This document shows, one piece after another, positions 28,017 through 36,462 of a DNA stretch of 64,000 bases; the first letter of the stretch is position 1; each line of letters begins with the position of its first letter. The position numbers and the translations under genes are program-made. This stretch comes from Arcicella rosea (GTDB taxonomy: Bacteria; Bacteroidota; Bacteroidia; Cytophagales; Spirosomataceae): positions 1-64,000 of the forward strand of contig NZ_JACHKT010000008.1 in assembly GCF_014204325.1 (NCBI RefSeq). Direction: 5' to 3'. Below the pieces are notes generated by a model. It did not search any database, was not told the DNA's origin, and was given only the letters and a program-made list of their open reading frames with translations.

Positions 28017-28435
28017 CCTACCTGCTTTAGTTTTTATGCTATACGAAAAAGTTTTTTTCGTATAGTGTTTACAATTTTTCCTATACACTTTAAAATTTTT
28101 CCTGTAGGAAATAATAATCGCTTATATGCTTTAAAGTTTTTCCTACAAGAAAAAGTCTATTACTTATACGCTTCAAAGTTTTTTCTACAAGAAAAAATTT
28201 ATCACTTATATGCTTCACAGTTTTTCCTATAAGAAAAAGTTCATCGCTTATATACTTTACAGTTTTTCCTATAAGAAAAAGTCTATCGCTTATATGCTTT
28301 ACAGTTTTTCCTATAAGAAAAAGTCTATCGCTTATATGCTTTACAGTTTTTCCTATAAGAAAAAGTCTATCGCTTATATGTTTTACAGTTTTTCCTATAA
28401 GAGAAAAAACTTCTTCTATTAGCGGGAAAATATTT
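28017..28435. repeat. 21-bp tandem array with 42-bp higher-order unit (array 1)
   Basis: About twenty 21-bp units run without spacers through the gap 27714-28657 (one unit at 28101 is 20 bp). From 28121 two types alternate: A begins CTTATATGCTTTACAG and ends TTTTT; B begins CCTATAAGAAAAAG and ends CTATCG. The central copies (28268-28372) are nearly identical and the edges diverge, as expected for arrays growing from the middle. Because 42 is a multiple of three, both strands stay open and give artificial 14-residue repeats. No spacers, so not CRISPR. The rest of the gap holds no recognisable gene. Confidence 0.9.
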
Positions 28436-28657
28436 CCGAACAAGGGCATTTTAGGGCAAGCATCTCAATTGCAAACCATTATTTTACCGTATAATAAATA
28501 AATCAGATAATTTGCTGAATTGTAGGTATTTGACTTGCTTTTGAATTATTTTTTTTATTAAATTCAAACATTAGAACAAGTACTACGCTCACTTACACCT
28601 TGTTTTAATATCTCAGTAGTTAGTCGATAGTTTAACACAAAAAAACCATCTATTACC

Positions 28658-29278
28658 ATGTCAGTAATTAGAATCATCATTAGCTTCACAAAATTAAGAG
28701 ATGACGATTTAGACACTAAAAGTCTTGTCATCATCAACAGCTTGACGGGAAATACCAATTTCCCAAATCCACAACCTTCTTTAGCAGAAATTGTAGCAAG
28801 CAGAAATGCTTATATCAATGCACTTTCAGCCAATGAAACAGGCGGAAAACAACAAACTTTAGTTAAAAACGAAGCCCGTAAGGATTTGGAAGCCAAACTA
28901 AGGTTATTAGGACTGTATGTGCAGGCAAACTGCAATAATAATGAAGTCATTGCCCAAGGTTCGGGTTTTGATATTCAGAAAAGTAGAGCACCTATAGGCA
29001 TTTTAGAAAGACCAAGCAATTTTAAAGTAGAGAATGGTCCAGCTTCTGGGACTTTGATTGCTAGTTCTGATAAAATAGATGGTGCAAAATCTTACGTTTA
29101 TCAAATAACGACAGCACCCGTGAGTAACACTAGCATTTGGCAGACGGAATTTGCCAGCACCAAAACACACATGTTTGTTGGGCTAACTCCGGGAACACAA
29201 TATGCTGTAAAAATGGCAGGAATTGGTGTCGAACCCATGTTGATATATTCAGATATACTCATGAGGTTTGTTTCATAG
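28658..29278 (+). CDS. Fibronectin type III domain protein of unknown role
   Basis: This 206-residue protein has no signal peptide. The first ~110 residues are helical (LAEIVASRNAYINALSANE, RKDLEAKLRLLGLYVQANCNNN). A fibronectin type III-like domain follows (about 117-205: LERPSNFKVENGP, GAKSYVYQITTAP, FVGLTPGTQYAVKMAGIG). Small proteins with this helical-plus-FN3 layout are common in Bacteroidota with no assigned function. A clear terminator follows, so it is a single-gene unit. Confidence 0.6.
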   Translation: MSVIRIIISFTKLRDDDLDTKSLVIINSLTGNTNFPNPQPSLAEIVASRNAYINALSANETGGKQQTLVKNEARKDLEAKLRLLGLYVQANCNNNEVIAQGSGFDIQKSRAPIGILERPSNFKVENGPASGTLIASSDKIDGAKSYVYQITTAPVSNTSIWQTEFASTKTHMFVGLTPGTQYAVKMAGIGVEPMLIYSDILMRFVS

Positions 29279-29306
29279 CAAAGGTGAGATATTAAAGCAG
29301 TAGTAC

Positions 29307-29340
29307 CAGCCCAAGCGAAAGTTTGGGCTGTGGTGTTTTT
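29307..29340 (+). terminator. Terminator of the FN3 gene
   Basis: A 10-bp stem (CAGCCCAAGC/GTTTGGGCTG) with a GAAA tetraloop is followed by TGGTGTTTTT. Confidence 0.85.
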
Positions 29341-29452
29341 GGGGAGAGAAAGGGAAAATGACATTCCATTTGATAAAAAATGAATGATGTAGTGGTAATG
29401 GTAAGATTGTTTTTTTACTTTTGATAAAATGTGACAATTGAAACAAAGATTA

Positions 29453-30382
29453 ATGAATAATAAAAAAGACCATATTGCAAAACCCTTTTTAAAATGGGCA
29501 GGGGGAAAAACTCAATTAATAAGTGAGATTAAAAAGTCGCTTCCTTATAATATTACTAAATCAAAATTCACATATATTGAACCTTTTGTTGGAAGTGGAG
29601 CGGTGTTATTTTGGATGCTTGACAACTTCCCAAACTTAAAACATGCAGTCATTAACGATATTAATGAAGATTTAATAAATAGCTATAAAATTATAGCATC
29701 AAAACCTCATGAACTTATTTCAACCTTACGAGTTCTTCAAAATGAATTTCATGATTTAGAAAGTAAGCCAGAGGATAAAAAGCTCTATTATTATCAAAGA
29801 AGAGAGATGTATAATAATAGAGAAGAAGAGAAAAGTGTTCAAGCGGCTCTATTTATCTTTTTGAATAGAACTTGTTTCAATGGATTATATAGAGTGAATA
29901 AAAACAATGGGTATAACGTACCAATGGGTAGTTATAAGAAACCTACAATTTGTGATGAGACAAACATTTTAGCCGTTAGTAATGCTTTACAAAGAGTAGA
30001 AATTCTTTGTGGTGACTATGAACAAACGTTAGAGCAAGCCAATACAAAATCTTTATTCTATTTTGATCCTCCATACAAACCCCTTAGTGAAACATCAAGC
30101 TTTAACTCATATTCTAAAGATGTTTTTAATGATGATGAACAAATTAGATTAAGAGACTTTTGCTCAAAATTAGATTCATTAGGACACAATTGGATACTCA
30201 GTAATTCAGATGTAAAAGGGAAAGATATTAATGATAATTTCTTTGATGATATTTATGCAAATTTTGCTATCACAAGAGTAAAAGCAAGAAGAAGTATTAA
30301 TGCTAATCCCGAAAAAAGAGGAGAGTTAAACGAACTATTAATTACAAATTATAAATATGAACAAGCTTTGCAACCTGCTTAA
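29453..30382 (+). CDS. DNA adenine methyltransferase, DpnM/MboA-like (GATC)
   Basis: This 309-residue N6-adenine methyltransferase belongs to the D12/Dam class. Motif I is PFLKWAGGKTQL, the catalytic motif IV is YFDPPYKPL, and NRTCFNGLYRVNKNNGYNVP is the Dam-class loop. It would methylate GATC and protect host DNA from the nuclease encoded next. The ATG at 29453 is preferred over an upstream in-frame TTG (29438). A lone TACTTTTG box at 29416-29423 lies upstream without a -33 partner. The 3' end overlaps the nuclease gene by 26 bp. The order methylase-nuclease-methylase recalls the MboI system. Confidence 0.9.
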   Translation: MNNKKDHIAKPFLKWAGGKTQLISEIKKSLPYNITKSKFTYIEPFVGSGAVLFWMLDNFPNLKHAVINDINEDLINSYKIIASKPHELISTLRVLQNEFHDLESKPEDKKLYYYQRREMYNNREEEKSVQAALFIFLNRTCFNGLYRVNKNNGYNVPMGSYKKPTICDETNILAVSNALQRVEILCGDYEQTLEQANTKSLFYFDPPYKPLSETSSFNSYSKDVFNDDEQIRLRDFCSKLDSLGHNWILSNSDVKGKDINDNFFDDIYANFAITRVKARRSINANPEKRGELNELLITNYKYEQALQPA

Positions 30383-31256
30383 TCTTAAAAATGAAGATGA
30401 ACTTTTTGATAAAATAAAACACTCTTTTAAAGAAAAAATCACTAAATGGGATTACTTTGTTAATTGGCTGAAGGTATTTAGCAACATCAAGCCTATTGAA
30501 AAAGAGCTAAACCTATTAAACTTCCTTATCGGTAAAGAAGATATTGAAAAAGAGGCATTCGATTTAATCAAACAATATCCAGAAGTAGTAAAAGCTTTTC
30601 CAACACTTATTGCTATTCGAGAAAAATCTGTAGATATTCTCATTGATACTAAAAAATTCATCTACAAAAACTATTCTTTTACTCGAAAGAAACTCACAGA
30701 TGAGGAATGTAAAGAGTTAGCCTATTTCGTTGTTAATTCTGGTATTGGTGAAATTCTAAGAGATAAAAAAGTAAAAAACTTAGTTGATTATGCTACTGGT
30801 ATAGAAGTTGGATTAGATAGTAACGGTAGAAAAAACAGAGGTGGTACATTAATGGAAAGCTTAGTTGAAGAGTTCGTTGCTGATACTTGTCAAAATCTTG
30901 GTTTACAATACTTAGCACAAGCGACCTCAAAAAAAATTAAACAGCATTGGGGATTAGATGTCATTGTGGATAAGTCATCCCGACAATTAGATTTTGCCAT
31001 TAATAAAAATGGAAAACTATTTTTTATTGAATGTAACTTTTATGGTGGTGGTGGTTCTAAATTAAAATCAACAGCTACTGAATATATTGAGATGAATCGT
31101 TACTGGAATAAACAAGGAATTGAATTTATTTGGATAACTGATGGTGCTGGATGGAAATCTACATTAAAACCATTGAGAGAATATTTTGATAAAGCGGATT
31201 ATTTGTTGAATTTAGAAATGTTAAAAAATAATATTCTAACTGAAATTTTAAAATAA
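30357..31256 (+). CDS. DpnII/MboI-family type II restriction endonuclease
   Basis: This 299-residue protein has the DpnII-family layout: a helical N-terminal half and a PD-(D/E)xK-like core with RQLDFAINKNGKLFFIECNFY, where the Asp and Glu would bind metal and the ENFY-type end is a family mark. KNRGGTLMESLVEEFV and WITDGAGWKSTLKPLRE are further DpnII-like blocks. It should cut unmethylated GATC. It overlaps the upstream methylase and is followed 4 bp later by an unknown gene. Confidence 0.85.
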   Translation: MNKLCNLLNLKNEDELFDKIKHSFKEKITKWDYFVNWLKVFSNIKPIEKELNLLNFLIGKEDIEKEAFDLIKQYPEVVKAFPTLIAIREKSVDILIDTKKFIYKNYSFTRKKLTDEECKELAYFVVNSGIGEILRDKKVKNLVDYATGIEVGLDSNGRKNRGGTLMESLVEEFVADTCQNLGLQYLAQATSKKIKQHWGLDVIVDKSSRQLDFAINKNGKLFFIECNFYGGGGSKLKSTATEYIEMNRYWNKQGIEFIWITDGAGWKSTLKPLREYFDKADYLLNLEMLKNNILTEILK

Positions 31257-31260
31257 AGCT

Positions 31261-31815
31261 ATGTCTATTTTACCTCACATGATAGTTAAAAAGGAAGAAC
31301 CTTTAGCAATTATTCAAGTAAACGACACATATATTCTTGGTATTTATCAAGGCTCATTATCACATTTTGATTTATTATTACGATACAGACAAAAAGACCC
31401 CAAAAGTAAATCTGGTTGGTCAAGAATAAGAACACCAAAGCATATTCATTGGGCTGTGGATGTAATTATAAAAATGCACTATAATGAGGAAGAGACAAAA
31501 ACATTTCTTTCTTTTCTCATTAACTTATGGGATACCCAAATAAGACCCTTAGCAACTGATGAAGACAGAAATATTCTTCTGAATGTTGAAGGTCTAATGA
31601 AAGAGGCGAATAATGAAGCTTCTAAATATCCTCAATTAGCGAATAAAGGGGAGTACAGTATTAAGTTTCTATACTTAATTGCTAAATTATTGATGGTACA
31701 AGAAAAGACCAATTTGTCGAGTGCTTTTATGTTTAAGTCGCTTTTGAAAGCCCTTGAAGCACATGAAGATATTTATAAAATTGTTTCTATTGCTACCCAT
31801 AATAGGAAAAGCTAA
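31261..31815 (+). CDS. Unknown protein inside the GATC restriction-modification operon
   Basis: This 184-residue protein is soluble with no signal peptide. An N-terminal beta-rich part (EEPLAIIQVNDTYILGIYQG) leads to SHFDLLLRYRQKDPK and a Trp-containing SGWSRIRTPKHIHWAVD, then mostly helices. I do not recognise a family. The gene begins 4 bp after the nuclease stop and ends in a TAATG overlap with the second methylase, so it is part of the operon by design. A helper of the nuclease, a controller or a DNA-binding factor are all possible; none is shown. Confidence 0.7.
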   Translation: MSILPHMIVKKEEPLAIIQVNDTYILGIYQGSLSHFDLLLRYRQKDPKSKSGWSRIRTPKHIHWAVDVIIKMHYNEEETKTFLSFLINLWDTQIRPLATDEDRNILLNVEGLMKEANNEASKYPQLANKGEYSIKFLYLIAKLLMVQEKTNLSSAFMFKSLLKALEAHEDIYKIVSIATHNRKS

Positions 31816-33104
31816 TGCTAAACACATATTTCAAATCCTCAGATAAAAACTTTTATCTCCTTCATGGTGATACAATGAAGCTTTTACCCGAATTTGAACA
31901 TAAGTTTGATATGGTTTTTGCAGATCCTCCATATTTTCTTTCTAATGATGGGCTTTCTATTCAAAGTGGAAAAATTGTGAGTGTTAATAAAGGTACTTGG
32001 GATAAATCACAGGGCTTTGACTATCTAAACGACTTCAATCGTCAATGGCTTTCATTAGTTCGAGATAAAATGAAAGATGATGCTACGATTTGGATTAGTG
32101 GGACTATGCACAATATATTTTCAGTAGGTCAGATACTCACAGAACTTGGTTTTAAAATTCTAAATGTAATTACTTGGGAAAAGACAAACCCTCCTCCTAA
32201 TTTTTCTTGTCGATATTTTACATATTCAACAGAACAAATCATTTGGGCAAGAAAAAATGAAAAGATTCCTCATTATTTCAATTATGAGTTAATGAAACAA
32301 TTGAATAATGACAAACAAATGAAAGACGTTTGGAAACTTCCTGCTATTGCACACTGGGAAAAAACTTGTGGAAAACATCCTACACAAAAACCTCTCTCAG
32401 TACTAACTCGATTAATTCTAGCTTCAACAAAACCAAATGCTTGGATACTTGACCCTTTTACAGGAAGTAGCACAACTGGAATTGCAGCAAACTTGGTAAA
32501 TAGAAGGTTCTTAGGAATTGACCAAGAAGAAACTTTTTTAAATATTAGTCAAAATAGAAAAATAGAAATAGAAAACCCTAAAATTGCAGAATTTTACAAA
32601 AATAAAATAGCAGATTTTATAAATACCAGAAGGCTGACGGAGTTTCTCGATAATGAAAAAGCAAACGAAACAATCAAAGTTGTACTTGGGTTTTGTCAAG
32701 CAAAAGAAATAAAAAAACTAAATTGTACTAATAAGTTTTATTTCCATGCTATTGAAAATAAAAATACTATAAGAGATTTTCCTATTAACTTGTTCGATGC
32801 AAAAAGGTTAATACTCTATTCAGGTGGAAGAAGTAAACCAATTAAATTGAATGGCTTTTACGGTGAAATTAGCTCAATAACATTAAAACATAAATCTGAC
32901 ATTGAGGGTAAAAGTAATTCTAAAACTGAGTTCTATTATGAAGTAACTTTAGCACAAAACTTTATAGAATCTATTGATTTAAAATTCACTTTAAATACTA
33001 AAAAATTATTTGAAAAAATAGATGACATAAATCTCAAATTATTTCAACAGTATTTACCTGCAATAACAACTTGGGAAAGAGTGATAGAGGCAAATATTCA
33101 ATAA
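31815..33104 (+). CDS. Second adenine methyltransferase, DpnA/MboC-like with C-terminal extension
   Basis: This 429-residue methyltransferase has FDMVFADPPYFLSNDG (motif IV), almost the DpnA signature, and PFTGSSTTGIAANLVNRRFLGID (motif I) further on, as in the beta-class order. DpnA-type enzymes methylate GATC also on single-stranded DNA, protecting incoming DNA. DpnA and MboC are about 270 residues, so the last ~160 (after about 265) are extra; they include GFCQAKEIKKL and LYSGGRSKPIKLNGFYGEIS and were not recognised. Its start overlaps the previous stop (TAATG). Confidence 0.85.
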   Translation: MLNTYFKSSDKNFYLLHGDTMKLLPEFEHKFDMVFADPPYFLSNDGLSIQSGKIVSVNKGTWDKSQGFDYLNDFNRQWLSLVRDKMKDDATIWISGTMHNIFSVGQILTELGFKILNVITWEKTNPPPNFSCRYFTYSTEQIIWARKNEKIPHYFNYELMKQLNNDKQMKDVWKLPAIAHWEKTCGKHPTQKPLSVLTRLILASTKPNAWILDPFTGSSTTGIAANLVNRRFLGIDQEETFLNISQNRKIEIENPKIAEFYKNKIADFINTRRLTEFLDNEKANETIKVVLGFCQAKEIKKLNCTNKFYFHAIENKNTIRDFPINLFDAKRLILYSGGRSKPIKLNGFYGEISSITLKHKSDIEGKSNSKTEFYYEVTLAQNFIESIDLKFTLNTKKLFEKIDDINLKLFQQYLPAITTWERVIEANIQ

Positions 33105-33136
33105 TATTAAATATTGTAATTTCTCATTCTGTTCAT

Positions 33137-33406
33137 ATGCTAAGTTTAACCGAGAAAATATCCTACTTAGAAAACTATTTGAATAGTATTCAAGATAATT
33201 ATGCTGATAGTTTTAAAACTGACATACTCTTTTTCTTTGATGAATTGAACGAGAGCAATCAACATTTAACATTCCTAAACAAATTAGAAAGCTTTGTTGA
33301 AATTGAGGATTGGGTTGATAGATTAACATCAAGAATCGTCTTGAAATTTGATGAAGAAACCGAACAATTAAATGATTTGATTAATTATTTTATACAGATA
33401 GGTTAA
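33137..33406 (+). CDS. Small acidic protein of unknown function
   Basis: An 89-residue helical acidic protein (LENYLNSIQDNYADSF, FDEETEQLNDLINYF) starts 32 bp after the second methylase. The frame is open upstream from 33071 via TTG, but the ATG at 33137 avoids overlap with the methylase. No family was recognised. Position suggests it may belong to the restriction-modification operon. A small acidic helical protein could be a regulator or inhibitor; this is a guess. Confidence 0.5.
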   Translation: MLSLTEKISYLENYLNSIQDNYADSFKTDILFFFDELNESNQHLTFLNKLESFVEIEDWVDRLTSRIVLKFDEETEQLNDLINYFIQIG

Positions 33407-33444
33407 TTTGATTAGAAAATTCATCAACACAATCCTTATTCGCT

Positions 33445-33726
33445 ATGATACAACTACAAGCTCCTGCTTTTACATTCAATATTTTTCCACATCAGGAAAA
33501 ACTTAGATTAGTTGTTTTTACTAACGACGAAGAATATGTCTGTAGAATTGAAAGTAAGAAAAAGTTGCATCATTTTCTGGAAGAGTATGATACAAGGCTA
33601 TTTAAAGGAAGACTTCAATTAATCAAAAATCAGGATGATATTGCTATTCAAGTAAAGGGAAAAATAGTAGGGGAATTAAGCATTGATGTTTTCACAGAAT
33701 TATTGAATGTTCAGAGTACTCTATAA
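33445..33726 (+). CDS. Small conserved-looking protein of unknown function
   Basis: This 93-residue soluble protein reads as two beta-rich halves around a helix (APAFTFNIFPHQEKLRLVVF, KKKLHHFLEEYDTRLF, LIKNQDDIAIQVKGKIVGEL). No family was recognised. Its last 16 bases overlap the end of the convergent NRDE-family gene. Coding is supported by the regular strand/helix pattern and by tight packing. Confidence 0.55.
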   Translation: MIQLQAPAFTFNIFPHQEKLRLVVFTNDEEYVCRIESKKKLHHFLEEYDTRLFKGRLQLIKNQDDIAIQVKGKIVGELSIDVFTELLNVQSTL

Positions 33727-34424
33727 CGCAATGCTTGTTCGGAAAGTAAATCATGAAAAGAAAATGATAAATAATGATTTTGTTTCACTACCTGAAAAAC
33801 GCATTGTGTCACCAATTCATTATTTCGGTTTACTCGCATATCATTATGATTATCTCCAGTTCCTCCGTTCAAATGAAAATTAAGTAAATCTTCAGCACTA
33901 CATGCTGGAAATTGTTCCTGAAAAGTAGTAAACCATTGCTCTCTTTGATGCCTAATTTCATCACTATACAAAGTAGCCGACGACCAAATATGTGGCAAAA
34001 GACTATCTTTCTCGGCACGATATAATACTTCACCATCCCAACGAATCTCAGTTAAATTTACTTCATCATTAACATTTTGAATAATAATCAATGTAAAGTT
34101 TTCAATTCCTTCAAAATTGTAGGCTTCTAAAAAAGTATCGAGCGCATCGTATTGAAAGAAATCAAGGATGATTTGTCCCCTGCTTTGTCGATACGGAGGA
34201 TTAGATTGATGTTTTTCAAAAGCACCATTTAATAAACACAATGTAAAATCATCAGAAGTAGCCAACCAAGTACCTCCCGCTTGTGCGTCTTTCGGAAAGT
34301 ACACTTGTTTCCCATTTAATATGTATTTCTTGGGTGGAATGGCTTTTGGACGAGCAAGGGTTTCATCTCGATTATTCGTCAAAAAGAAACCGTTTTGCTT
34401 GGGTAAATAAGTAAGTACGCACAT
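33711..34424 (-). CDS. NRDE family (TANGO2-like) protein
   Basis: This 237-residue protein starts MCVLTYLPKQNGFFLTNNRDE, matching the family start in which Cys2 directly follows the initiator Met and NRDE closes the first block. GGTWLATSDDFTLCLLNGAF and SRGQIILDFF are further family features. An ATG 14 codons upstream exists but would bury the conserved N-terminal Cys. TANGO2-like proteins have an Ntn-hydrolase-like fold; haem handling has been proposed for some members. The bacterial role is not settled. Confidence 0.85.
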   Translation of the reverse strand: MCVLTYLPKQNGFFLTNNRDETLARPKAIPPKKYILNGKQVYFPKDAQAGGTWLATSDDFTLCLLNGAFEKHQSNPPYRQSRGQIILDFFQYDALDTFLEAYNFEGIENFTLIIIQNVNDEVNLTEIRWDGEVLYRAEKDSLLPHIWSSATLYSDEIRHQREQWFTTFQEQFPACSAEDLLNFHLNGGTGDNHNDMRVNRNNELVTQCVFQVVKQNHYLSFSFHDLLSEQALRYRVL

Positions 34425-34576
34425 TATATTAAGAGTGATGAATTGTGAATTATGAATGATGAGCAACCCGACACTACGAATTAAAACATTGAAATACCTT
34501 TATTTAATTCGAAAAGTACCCTCCCTTATTTTCCATCGACTACTCATAATGGTGATAAAGGTCTTTAAAATTATGT

Positions 34577-35077
34577 TCAGGCATTCTGCATGTTGCGGTG
34601 CTTGATGGTGGAATGAGCTACACCAAAATCTGGAGCAATCTGGATTTCAGGATATACTTCATTCAAACCAATTTTGATAATTGCCAAATGGTGAATGGTA
34701 TGTTCTATCAAATAAGTAAGTTCACGGAAAAAACTACTAGGGATGGATATTGCGTCCTCTAAACCAAAAGCTGTTTGTAATATTAATTGTTTATCGTTTT
34801 GATAAAAGTTCAAGCGACTTTTTACAGCTGTTATCACTTCCAATGCAAAAGTTTTATCTACTTCAATCCTCAGATTTCGTTCACGAGCATCATAATTTAC
34901 TTCGCCTGTTTCATAACCTTTCAATAAACATTGATAAAACTCTGTGATGTGCCTAACATGTTGCCCTACCGAATGATAGTGTAAAGGTGCTAGGCTTTCT
35001 TTATACACTACATCTTCTAAATCTTCCAGCAAATACCTTAGCTGTTCGATAATTTCAATGTTAATTTTCTGAAGCAT
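34577..35077 (-). CDS. DinB-like (four-helix, metal-binding) protein
   Basis: This 166-residue all-helical protein has His residues placed as in the DinB/YfiT superfamily: LHYHSVGQHVRHITEFYQ early and EHTIHHLAIIKIG late, which together make a three-His metal site. Family members include thiol-dependent transferases, and others are of unknown function. No regulatory site was seen. It is a lone gene on the minus strand between the NRDE gene and the YceI group. Confidence 0.75.
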   Translation of the reverse strand: MLQKINIEIIEQLRYLLEDLEDVVYKESLAPLHYHSVGQHVRHITEFYQCLLKGYETGEVNYDARERNLRIEVDKTFALEVITAVKSRLNFYQNDKQLILQTAFGLEDAISIPSSFFRELTYLIEHTIHHLAIIKIGLNEVYPEIQIAPDFGVAHSTIKHRNMQNA

Positions 35078-35158
35078 ATTTTATATATTTTCTGAATTGA
35101 TTTCTTGAACGTTAAGCTTGAGCGTTTGAGGGGTTTTATTTTATTTCACAACTCAAAA

Positions 35159-35692
35159 TTACTGAGCAACAGCATTTACTAAAATGGTAAAGGTTACATC
35201 GCTACTTAATCCTAATGTTCCTCCTCCTACTGCCCAATCTCTTCTGTTGATGGTAGTACTTCCTGAAAAAGTAGCGTTGTTTCCTTCTTGTTTAAAAGTA
35301 AAAGGGACTTTAATATTTTTAGTAGTTTCTTTCATCGTCAAATCAAAATAGCCAATGTAAGACTCTCCTACTTTTTCTATTTTGGTTGATTTCATTTTGA
35401 TAGTAGGATATTTGGCTACATTGAAAAAATCTTCTTTTTCTTTCAAATGCCTATTTCTCAAATTGTTGTCGGTATCTAAAGTATTAACTTCAACGGATGC
35501 GACGAAACTTGCATTACTTAAATCTTTGGTATCGAATTTAATTGCACCCATAAAGCCCTTGAATTTCCCATCGACGGTAGAACCTAGCATTTTTATCTTA
35601 AAAGAAACACCAGCAGTTACTGGTCGCCATTGTTGTGCAAAACTGTTCGTGATGATATTTACGAAGAGTAAACAAATCAAGATTTTTTTCAT
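35159..35692 (-). CDS. YceI family periplasmic protein
   Basis: This 177-residue protein has a signal peptide ending SFAQQ and a full YceI lipocalin-like domain: VSFKIKMLGSTVDGKFKGF, SVEVNTLDTDNNLRNRHLK, DFFNVAKYPTIKMKST and TINRRDWAVG. YceI proteins bind polyisoprenoid lipids or amphiphiles in the periplasm. Genes for a beta-barrel protein (5 bp) and a DM13 lipoprotein (33 bp) lie immediately upstream on the same strand, so the three form one operon. Confidence 0.9.
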   Translation of the reverse strand: MKKILICLLFVNIITNSFAQQWRPVTAGVSFKIKMLGSTVDGKFKGFMGAIKFDTKDLSNASFVASVEVNTLDTDNNLRNRHLKEKEDFFNVAKYPTIKMKSTKIEKVGESYIGYFDLTMKETTKNIKVPFTFKQEGNNATFSGSTTINRRDWAVGGGTLGLSSDVTFTILVNAVAQ

Positions 35693-35697
35693 ACTAT

Positions 35698-36429
35698 TTA
35701 AAATTTAAAAGAAACTGCCACCATTGGCAAAAGGCTTTTATAACGCCATCGGTCGTTTTGTTCGTTTGCTACTGCCACTTTTTTGTCGGAAGTATATTCA
35801 GCAAAAAAGAAACTCAAACCTCCACGAATCCCGATTTTATCATTCAGCCAATAACGAAGAAATACTTCTGAATTTAAGCTTCCTAAATCAGAATCACTCA
35901 CTAATAATAAATTAAAGTTTGTTGGCTTTGCTTCCGAAACGGTGCTCCCATCAGCAAATGTGCGTTTGGATGCATTAGCAATTAAATCTCCTGATTGTTT
36001 ACTTCCGAAAGTAAAACCGATTGCATCAATATTAATCCCTGCTTCTAATTTTTGAGAAAGTGAATATTGTAAATTAATAGACAGGTTTAAGGCATTTACT
36101 TGTACTTTTTTAAAAGAAAAAGTGTCAATATTAGCTATAATATCATCAGAAACGAGTGCAGCAAAACTAGCTTTCCCAGATGTTAAACTGGCTGGTGCGG
36201 TTCTTGTTTGAATATCATTAACCCAAAAAGAAGTAAGCCGAACGCCATATCCAATTTTGAAACGGTAAGATTTACCAACACCAAACATTTGGGTAAAAGA
36301 CAGTGCTGGGGAAAATCCTTTGCCCGCAGCCAAAGCTAAATCAGTTGTTTTATAAGAGGTTTCATAGCCTTGCGAAAAACCATTGATGGTAGCAAGACTC
36401 AACAATAAACATACAAATATTTTTTTCAT
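35698..36429 (-). CDS. Outer-membrane beta-barrel protein of unknown function
   Basis: This 243-residue protein has a signal peptide (ends TINGFSQG). Alternating strands then run to a C-terminal Phe (PMVAVSFKF), the usual end signature of outer-membrane barrels. Strand-like segments such as YRFKIGYGVRLTSFWV and LNLSINLQYSLSQKLEAGINI support this. The ligand is unknown. It is the middle gene of the DM13-barrel-YceI operon. Confidence 0.7.
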   Translation of the reverse strand: MKKIFVCLLLSLATINGFSQGYETSYKTTDLALAAGKGFSPALSFTQMFGVGKSYRFKIGYGVRLTSFWVNDIQTRTAPASLTSGKASFAALVSDDIIANIDTFSFKKVQVNALNLSINLQYSLSQKLEAGINIDAIGFTFGSKQSGDLIANASKRTFADGSTVSEAKPTNFNLLLVSDSDLGSLNSEVFLRYWLNDKIGIRGGLSFFFAEYTSDKKVAVANEQNDRWRYKSLLPMVAVSFKF

Positions 36430-36462
36430 TTTGCTTCAATTTAAGTGTTTCATTAAAAGATT

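Noticed and set aside
28017-28435. CRISPR array
   Set aside because: Units are directly adjacent with no unique spacers, and no cas genes are present. The same holds for the arrays at 44984 and 63270.
28090-28449. 119-residue minus-strand frame of 14-residue repeats (LIGKTVKHISDRLF type)
   Set aside because: It is a by-product of the 42-bp period, which keeps frames open; the opposite strand is open as well (28210-28422). No start context, signal or family.
28564-28758. 64-residue minus-strand ORF across the start of the FN3 gene
   Set aside because: It overlaps the FN3 gene start on the other strand and has no motif.
29438-33406. Mobile genomic island around the restriction-modification operon
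   Set aside because: No integrase, no tRNA, and no flanking direct repeats were seen; transfer is plausible for such systems but not shown here.
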